Shown here: piece by piece, positions 56,902-64,000 of the stretch
How positions within the stretch are numbered: the stretch's first letter is position 1
Layout of the letters: every line of letters starts with the position of its first letter
Assembly (NCBI GenBank): GCA_001051155.2
Contig: JYIP02000011.1
Location: 62,001 to 126,000 of the forward strand
From: Chrysoporthe austroafricana
Taxonomy: Eukaryota; Ascomycota; Sordariomycetes; Diaporthales; Cryphonectriaceae
DNA: 64,000 nt
Reading direction: 5' to 3'
The notes under the pieces: model-generated
Seen by the model: the letters and a program-made list of their open reading frames with translations, nothing else
What the model was told of the DNA's origin: nothing
The model's database searches: none
Position numbers and translations under genes: made by a program

Positions 56902-59900
56902 TTACAGCTCTTCCTCCTCATCATTATCGGTGAAGTATTCAAAGTCGCCCGGAACCTGCGCCTCCTCAGCTCCCTCCTCGTCCTCATCGACGGCCGTCAG
57001 CACGCCCGCTGCGGCTCGCGCACCGACACCGCTGTTGTCGCCGCTACCGAAGAGGTCGACGCCATGGGCCTGGGCAGACTGTCGGAGCATCTCGTTAAGG
57101 GCCGCGCCGCCACCTGCACCGTCTCGCATAGCTGCGCGGAGGGCATCCGCGAGGGCGTCGTCGCCAACATCTGCCACTGCTGGTTGCCGGCCGAAGCGGC
57201 TACTACTGCCAGCACCACCGGTCGTCTGCCCAGCGATGGGTGCTCTCTCGGTCGTTACCTTCTTCAGCTTCTCCTCGATCAGGGTCTTAGGCTCCTGCGG
57301 TTGAGTGTCCTGGAGCAGGAGTGGCCCACCAGTAGGCTGTGAGACTCTCATGTTAGTATTGAAGCACGGCATATCGATACCAGAGCTCTGCAACTGACCT
57401 TCTTGACCGGCTTGTACCGTCCCGCCGGGAAGCTGATATACTTCAGCTGACCAGGGAGGACACGTGACATGTTTTCGATTTCGTAGCCGACCTTTTCCTT
57501 CTCGACCTTCTTCTTTGGGTCGGGCGTGGTCGAGGCCTCCTTGTCGCCTTCGCTCTCCTTCTTCTCCTGAGATTCGTCGACAGTCTTCTTGGTCTTGTCC
57601 TCGTCGATGTCCATCTTGTCCGAAGAAGCCAAGGTCTTGCTGGCCGTGGGGGTGTCAATATCCATGCTCTCGCGCCTGGCAGCCTTTTCCTTCTTCTGAG
57701 CGCGTCTCTTGGCTTGTGCAGTAGTGGACAGGACCGCTGCCGTGACTAGAGTTGGACCCTCCTCGGCCTTGACCTCCTGTTCTGGAGGGTAATCAAAGAT
57801 GCTCGGCCTCGTCGCACAGTGGAACTTAAAGCTAGGGATCTCAAGCTCATGATCCAGACCGATGATGGATGTGGGAACAAAAGCCAGGGACAGGAAATGG
57901 GTGAAGGGGAACCAGTACCAGTACTGTGTGAAGACAGCCATACCCACGATCGCTGGCATATTCAAATTGCCAGTCTGTGTTTGCAGGCCAATCGTGCAGT
58001 TACGGCCTCCAGCGTCGATGATGCCCAAGGCAAGAGCTGCGCCAAATTTGGTCATGGCATCCTCGTGACGATCGCCAACCACCTTCTTCAGCGTCTTGCG
58101 GATAGCTGCCACCTTAGGGTTCATCACCTCATTCTGCTGGACCATGATCATGGCAAGGGAGATGAGGGCGCCCTGGCGAACAAAGTCGGTCGGGTCCTTC
58201 ATCATTGGCTCAAGGAGATCAATGGCCTCATCTAGCCCGGTACCGGCGCAGGAGATACCAAGAGCCATGGCAGAACCATACCGGACATGGGGATTGTAGG
58301 ACTCGGAGAGTAGCTCGACCATCCGGGGCACACTGCCTGGCTTCCGGAAGAGAATGAAACCAAGAGACATGACAGCAATACGGCGGACATCATCGCTCAC
58401 ATCACTGACGGCAGTATGGAGCAGCTTGCGAATGGCCTTGTTGCTGCCGGTGCCACAGTACGCCATGGCGATGGTCAGGATACCACCATAGCGAAGGGTA
58501 GGATCAGGATCGTGAAGGAGTCCCTCGACCATGACGTCGGCACCTTCTTGGCGTCCGAACATGATCAGAGCCATGCCGATCGCGCAGCCACGAACGATCT
58601 TCTCGTGTGTCGTATCGTGGGCGTAGGTATACATAACCTGCAGCGCATTGGCGTTGCCGGTCCCCAGCATGATGAGACCCATAGCCAAGCCAACCGCCTC
58701 GCCGTTCAGGGCAGAGTCCGCAAAGAGCACGTCTTTGAGGTTCTCGAAGATGGACTCAGAGCCGGTCGCCATTCCCGCAATACCGAGACCAAGCGCACCG
58801 CCGTGTTGGATGACTTCCTGCTCGGCGGCTGTGAACTGACCACGGAGATACTCCAACGCATCTGCACCGTGATTGGCGTGGATGAGACCGTATGCATACA
58901 GAGCGCCTCCTTGGCTATAGATAGAGCCACTGTTGATGCCAGTTGGTCGCGGCAGATAAGGCTCGAGAAGCTTTCGGGACTGCGTGAGGTTTCCACGATG
59001 TATAACGCCCAAAGCAGCAGTGGCAGTGAACTTGGACCAGTTGACGGCCTTACCGAGCCACTCAAGGTTGTCGCGGAAGAATTTGTCGTGGGTTGTTCCT
59101 GCGTTCATAAAGGCATTGCAGAACGTGACAGCAGTGTGAAAAATGGAGTTGCGTGCCTCAAGGCTGTCTCTGACCTTGTTCAGGATGCTGAGGTCGGTGT
59201 GGTTGTTCCGGTACAGGAACTCAAGGTTGAGCTTGATGGCCTTGCTACCATCCAAGATGGAACGGATGTTCTTGTACACCTTAGCTAAGCTCTCGGGTAT
59301 TACCTCCTGAGGTTGCTCCTGTTCCTTGAGGAGAGGTTCGCTCTCACCCGGCTGCTCACCCCCCTTCTCCGGCTCGGGCTTCTTGGCAGGCTCGCCAGAG
59401 GGCAGCGCGTCGACGACCTTGCCCAGGAACTCCTGTGTGCCGTTATCGTAGAGGTCGAATGCAATCTGGTACGCGTTGGCTGTGGAGGTCGAGTCATCCT
59501 TATCCACGAGCTGGCGCAGCATCTTGGAGACCTCCTCGTCAGAGTCAAGGTAGACCGCGCACTTGGCGATGGCGAAATAGTCCGGGTTCGGTATGTCATT
59601 GAGCAGCTCGAGTATCAGGCCCAATATTTCGGTGCGCAGGCCTCGTTCTTGGACGATGTCCATGCAGATGCTCAGGGCGTAGTCCATGAGCTCCTCGGCA
59701 GGACCCTGGCCCGAGTCCTGCGACTTGCCCTTGGCGCGTTTCTCATCTTCGCTGGCGCGCTTGATGACCCTCCTCAGAACGGAGAGGTTCTTGGCCTCGA
59801 CAGCGATTCCCACGACCTGTCGGTAGCGGCCCTCGCGAAGACAGGCCTCGAACAGGCGCTCGATGACGCGCTGAAGGGCCAGCTCAGAGCTCTTATCAGG

Positions 59901-60579
59901 CAGAGACGCGATGGAGCTCGACCTCGCCTCCTTCCCTGCCTGCTGGAAGGTAGGGTCGAGGATGGTGTTGTCGATGGAGTCGCGCGAGAGCAGTGACTTG
60001 GAAGGCAGGACCGACTGGGAGAAGGGGGTAGTCGGAGAGACGACGGAGGGTCCGTCGGGCAGGGCAGCACCGAAGGTGGTCTCGAGGGCGGGGAGAGAGT
60101 CGTTCCTGGAAAGCCTGGAAGGGGTGTGGGTGGAAGAGGAGATGGCGATGTACTGGTCGACACACTTGGAGATGATGGTCTCCTCGAACTCGCCGGGGTC
60201 ATCGAGCTTGAACAGGTCACCGGCGGCCAGGGCGAAGGTCATGCTCTCGTTGTAGGCCTGGAGGTGGTAGTAGACCTTGGCGAGGACGAGGGCAGCCAAC
60301 TGGCGCTCGGGGAAGGACTCGTCCTCGTAGAGGGCCTCGCTGTTGTTTGCAGGTTGGTCAGTCAGTCAGTCACTCCGCCAGAATGCGGCAACACAAGAGC
60401 CAAGAAAGGGCAAGAAGGGGAGGCAGCGGCGGGGCGTACATCTGGCTCAATGCGCCGGCGACCTCAGTCCAGACGGTGTCGATATCGTCGTTGAGGGTCT
60501 GGAGGGCGAAGACCTTGAGCTCAGGCTCCTCGTCGGAGAGGAAGCCCAGCACTCCGGTTGCTGTGACCAGGCCGGGCAT
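56902..60579 (-). CDS. RPN2: 26S proteasome regulatory subunit RPN2 (PSMD1)
   Basis: The largest scaffold of the 19S base, contacting Rpn1/Rpn10/Rpn13 and the ATPase ring. Exons on the minus strand: 60440-60579, 57399-60339, 56902-57336; introns of 100 and 62 nt; 1171 aa. The start gives TATGVLGFLSDEEPELKVFA, then ALYEDESFPERQLAALVLAK with VYYHL. The proteasome/cyclosome (PC) repeats fill the centre: AATAALGVIHRGNLTQSRKL, GGALYAYGLIHANHGADALE, GEAVGLAMGLIMLGTGNANA, RYGGILTIAMAYCGTGSNKA, RYGSAMALGISCAGTGLDEA, KFGAALALGIIDAGGRN. The C-terminal end is acidic (DFEYFTDNDEEEEL), where the family binds Rpn13. A Ser/Pro-rich insert of about 65 residues follows the N-terminal helices (STHTPSRLSRNDSLPALETT) and a charged KEKE-like segment lies near residues 900-970. 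Essential housekeeping gene. Confidence 0.96.
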
Positions 60580-62638
60580 CTTTTCGGTGCTCGAGGGCCG
60601 AGGATGAATCGAGAGAGAGGCGGGTCAAGAAGAAGCGCCGTGTGAAGAACAAAGGGAGCCCCGGAGTAGTTGTTTAGGAGAACTTGTCGAGGCAGTTGAG
60701 ATGTGTGGTGGTTAATTACCAAGAGGTGCCTGGGCGAGCGAGCACGGAACTGTCCCAGCGGCGGCGATGTTGTCCACGAGAGCTTGTTTCGAGCCGGGTC
60801 TGAGATGGCCGGGGGGTGGCAGGCACTGGGCGCATCCACGTCAGGACCTCTGCCTGGCGTGTGTTAGGTAATCCACACCAGCGCCCACTCGTACCCGCTG
60901 GTGCTCTGGCGTGTTACCGTATGCGTACTGATAGTGAGATAGTCCCGCGGGCAGGGGTCCTACAGCCTGCAGGGCTACCACTGCCACAGCACCCCAGCCG
61001 CCGCCCAGTAGCGTGCGCCGGTCAGGAGCTCGGGCCAGGCCTGAGGTGCGAGGCACCACCCAGTACTTACTCTGTACCCAGGAATGGGGAGCGCGAGGCG
61101 CTGACCTCATCTGCCGTACTGAGTACTACTATGGTATGTACATACGTAGTGTGCCAGCCCACAACACCAGCAGGAAAAAAGCTCCGACGCCTGTGGGCCA
61201 CCTTGGCTGGGCTGCACCCTGCGTTGCGCTCAGACTGCGTTCCTGTCCAGAGACAGATATGCTCTGCACATACTATGGTACTCTGCCGTGCCTACCCATA
61301 AGCTTACCTGACATGCAGGCAGCTGCAGATCTCGAGGTGACTCTGGCTGGCCGTCCGGACGTCATGCGATGCGCCTCTGTGAGTGCAACACGTCTTCGAG
61401 GCTGAGAAGACTCGGCCGTCGTCGACAAAGAAGCCAGGGCGCGGCGCGGCACGGCGCAGCGCAGCGCAGCGCAGTGCATTGCAAACCCGATGCTGAAGTG
61501 CCGCTACCGCATGCAGTAGTGGGCATATTAAATGGGCGTTTTTGAGGCGGGTGCTGCTGTTAGCAGGCAGTATGGCGGGCGCTGCGGGCGTCCTAACACT
61601 GTCCGCCCAGCGCAATCAGAGGCACGGGCAGCAACCGCCTGGAGCTGAGGTCAGAGGTGAACCTTGTACCTGGAAAGTATGGTACTGCTACCCACGCCCA
61701 CGCCCACGGCCGCTCCCTTCACGTCCACGTCCACGTCCACGCTCAAGCTCACGCCCGCGCTCACGCCCACGCCTCGACCACCAACCTCGTCTCGTCTCGT
61801 CCCGTCCCAGAGGATCGGCCGTTGACGCTGGTCCTGACCTCGTCGTCGGCGCTGGTATCGACATCGAGCCCTTCCTGCAGCACAGTCGTCGCGTATGTCC
61901 ATCCTGATGGGCGTGTAACCAGGCCATACCCCCCCCCCCGCTGCAGCGGCGTTAGAGCATCCATCGGGTTCTTTTTCTCATCGTTGCTTTTTTGTTTTTT
62001 TTCCTGGCCTGCATCAGCTCGTCCAATCCTCGCCTCCCCGCCCGCGCGCGTCAGGCCGCATACCCAACCGTGCCAATCCGGTCCAGCCTCTCCCTCTCCT
62101 GCGCCGACTGAAGCTCAGGTGCCCAACGAGACCAGCATACCGACTGCAGGAAACGACCGTCGACACGTTGACACGGGTCGGCCGCGCACTGGACTGGAGC
62201 TGCAGGCACTCTGTCTGAGGCCGACGATGCGACCGTCGCCTTCCCTCTCGCAGTCGCCGCAGCTGTAGCATACTCGATCTATTCGTTTGTCCGCCGCTGC
62301 CCAACCCGACCAAGCCAGCCTCCCCTCTTTCCCACTCCACTCCTACACTCATGCGCGTTATCGGGTCCAATAGGATTTGAAGCATGGAACATATGTGGTA
62401 GGGGATCTCAGCCAGAGACAACAAGGGGTCCTGATTCGAGATCGCAACTTGCGGTCGGGGACGAGATCCTCTCTGCCTGCAGCCTGCGACACGCGACAGC
62501 TCCAGCCCTTCCTCGCCTCTGCGTTCGCACGACCCACGCGCGTCGTCGCCGTCGCCGTCGCCGCCGCCGTCGCCTGACCGAACTGACGCGCAGGCACGAG
62601 GGGGACTGGCACAGGGTGGACTCTATCATCTTGCGACT
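60580..62638. other. Intergenic stretch between divergent RPN2 and the Pro-rich gene
   Basis: GC-rich with many false frames on both strands. It holds degenerate hexamer repeats (61695-61785) and C/T runs. It should contain two promoters and long 5' UTRs. Confidence 0.5.
61695..61785. repeat. Degenerate 6-bp repeat (cacgcc / cacgtc)
   Basis: Hexamers of the type cacgcc, cacgtc, ctcacg run head to tail. In one frame they read His-Ala-His-Val, an artefact of the period. Confidence 0.85.
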
Positions 62639-64000
62639 ATGGATCTCAGATCGATGTTGAACGAGGGCTCCGCCCCCGGAAAACCACAGCCTCCTCCTCC
62701 TCCGCCTCCGCTACGACCAGGCTCACAGCACCAGCACCATCCTCCTCACCCGCAACCGCCGCAGCATGCCCTGCCCTCGACGCCCGTCCAGACCGTCCCG
62801 CCTCACCCCTTTCACGACCATCCACAGGCGGTTCAGCCTTCCCCTGCCCGGACTACATCGCGCGACTACCACCCCGGCCCCCAGACTCCCTTCGCCTCGC
62901 CTCCACCTCCGACCTACGGCGGCTCGACGCCTTATGCTGCTCCTGGCCGCCCGCAACCTCCCCCTCTGCAGCACCTGTCCGGCAGCGTGGACATGCGTTC
63001 CCCAAGCGCCGGCCCGGGGTCCATTCCGTCTCCCTACCCTCGAACCACTCCTGCTTCGTCCGTGAGGGCTGACAGCGCCGGCTATCCCTTCCCCAGCCCA
63101 GGCCACCCACACCCAGACTCCGCGAGCCCTGTTCAGCAGCATCGATACCCTCCCGCCGGCGCCTACCCGCCGAGAGACAGCTATCCCCAACCGTCTGGTC
63201 CGACCGCCAGTCCGGGGCCGATGCATCATCCTCCTCCTCCGGGCTACTACCCAAGTCAGCATCCTATGCCGCAGACGCCGCCAGTCGGCACGCCGGGCGG
63301 CGCGCATCCATATGGGACGCAGCAGCAGCATCAACGGTCCGCCTCGGCGCAGAATCACCATGCTTACCCCTCCCAAGCCTTTGTGAGCCCGATCAATACG
63401 AACCATCCCCTGCCCCACTCCGACCATGTGCGCCAGCCGTCACAGCCTCCGACGCCTCACGGCCCGCCTTTGTCGGCTGGTCCAAGACAGTCCGGTCCCC
63501 CAGGGACCTTTGCGCAACCACCGAGCCCCTACCAGCAGCGCGTGTCTTCCTCGGGGGGACAATACCCACCATATCCTCAGCATCCACAGCAGCCACCGCA
63601 GCAACAACCCTCGCCTCACATCGCTTCGCGCCCACAGCCCTCTCCCCGCTCTACGATCCAGAGGGCGCCCAGCGTGTACGACCAGCCTCCGGTCCACCCT
63701 CATCCGGTGGACCCACAGCGCAGCTCATTGTCTCAGAGCGAGCGCGAGCGGAGCGTCAGTGTCAGTCCCAAGACTCGCGTTCCGAGCCTGCCTTCCAGCG
63801 CTGGACGCCACTCTCAGGCCTCCCTTTCCGGCCTGTCTGGCCAGCCTGCGGAGTTCGACCCTCGCGATCCTCGTCAATTGCCTCCCAACGCTGGGCAGAT
63901 GAAAGACGCGCTTGCGAAGCTCGAGCGTGAGGCTCCACCTCTGTCGTCCGCTATCAGACCCGAGCGCGCCACGACCCCTGCCAAGCGAAAGATGGATGAC
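62639..64000 (+). CDS. Pro/Gln/His-rich protein, N-terminal 454 residues (runs off the window)
   Basis: From the ATG at 62639 an uninterrupted frame reaches the window end. It begins MDLRSMLNEGSAPGKPQPPP and stays rich in Pro, Gln, His, Ser, with YPP/YPS units and several SPxP and SVSPK sites. The last visible part becomes more ordered: LPPNAGQMKDALAKLEREAP and RATTPAKRKMDD (a possible basic nuclear signal). Long disordered starts like this are found in fungal chromatin remodellers and transcription factors; an Ino80-type ATPase is one possibility, but no catalytic domain is in view. The 3' end is missing. No intron is needed in the visible part. Confidence 0.7.
   Translation, partial: MDLRSMLNEGSAPGKPQPPPPPPPLRPGSQHQHHPPHPQPPQHALPSTPVQTVPPHPFHDHPQAVQPSPARTTSRDYHPGPQTPFASPPPPTYGGSTPYAAPGRPQPPPLQHLSGSVDMRSPSAGPGSIPSPYPRTTPASSVRADSAGYPFPSPGHPHPDSASPVQQHRYPPAGAYPPRDSYPQPSGPTASPGPMHHPPPPGYYPSQHPMPQTPPVGTPGGAHPYGTQQQHQRSASAQNHHAYPSQAFVSPINTNHPLPHSDHVRQPSQPPTPHGPPLSAGPRQSGPPGTFAQPPSPYQQRVSSSGGQYPPYPQHPQQPPQQQPSPHIASRPQPSPRSTIQRAPSVYDQPPVHPHPVDPQRSSLSQSERERSVSVSPKTRVPSLPSSAGRHSQASLSGLSGQPAEFDPRDPRQLPPNAGQMKDALAKLEREAPPLSSAIRPERATTPAKRKMDD

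Noticed and set aside
61657..62268. 203-codon plus-strand frame upstream of the Pro-rich gene
   Set aside because: Starts in the hexamer repeat and has Pro/Ser/Arg bias from GC-rich DNA; no motif.

Overview
The window is nuclear DNA of a filamentous ascomycete (Pezizomycotina; Sordariomycetes is my best guess). Genes carry short GT-AG introns of about 55-100 nt with CTGAC-like branch sites. The families are typically fungal: HET, SAT4, 2EXR, NCS1 and fungal sugar permeases. An intron-containing tRNA-Leu, a Ty3/Gypsy gag scrap and RIP-like G:C to A:T decay point the same way. No operons, phage or CRISPR are seen.

Layout. 0-17 kb is a degraded accessory region. It holds the 5' part of a medium-chain reductase, an eight-exon FMN monooxygenase, a broken HET gene with a 21-bp minisatellite, a gag fragment butted against the 3' half of a SAT4 membrane-protein gene, two ankyrin genes, a small Cys-motif gene, a secreted protein whose signal peptide is out of frame, an F-box gene, and a tRNA-Leu(AAG) preceded by a 137-bp tandem array of decayed tRNA fragments. 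17.9-29 kb carries an NCS1 nucleobase permease with a cluster of GATA motifs upstream, a 3.5-kb gene-poor stretch, an alpha/beta hydrolase, an aldo/keto reductase and COX10. 30-31.2 kb has a Myb-like gene, followed by about 7 kb without a convincing gene but with several short tandem repeats. 38.6-47.4 kb carries a sugar transporter with a 5-nt micro-exon, an unknown protein, a 2EXR protein with an AT-hook-like motif and a BTB protein. 48-64 kb carries a mucin-like single-pass membrane protein, a 1396-residue multi-zinc-finger protein, proteasome subunit RPN2, and the 5' end of a Pro/Gln/His-rich protein that runs off the window.

How the genes relate. COX10 (haem A synthesis) and RPN2 (26S proteasome) are housekeeping genes. 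The left third looks like fast-evolving accessory DNA. The reductase and monooxygenase at the left edge are divergently arranged and could share a catabolic or secondary-metabolism role. Exon structures were assembled by hand from splice consensus, reading frame and family similarity; none is supported by transcript data.
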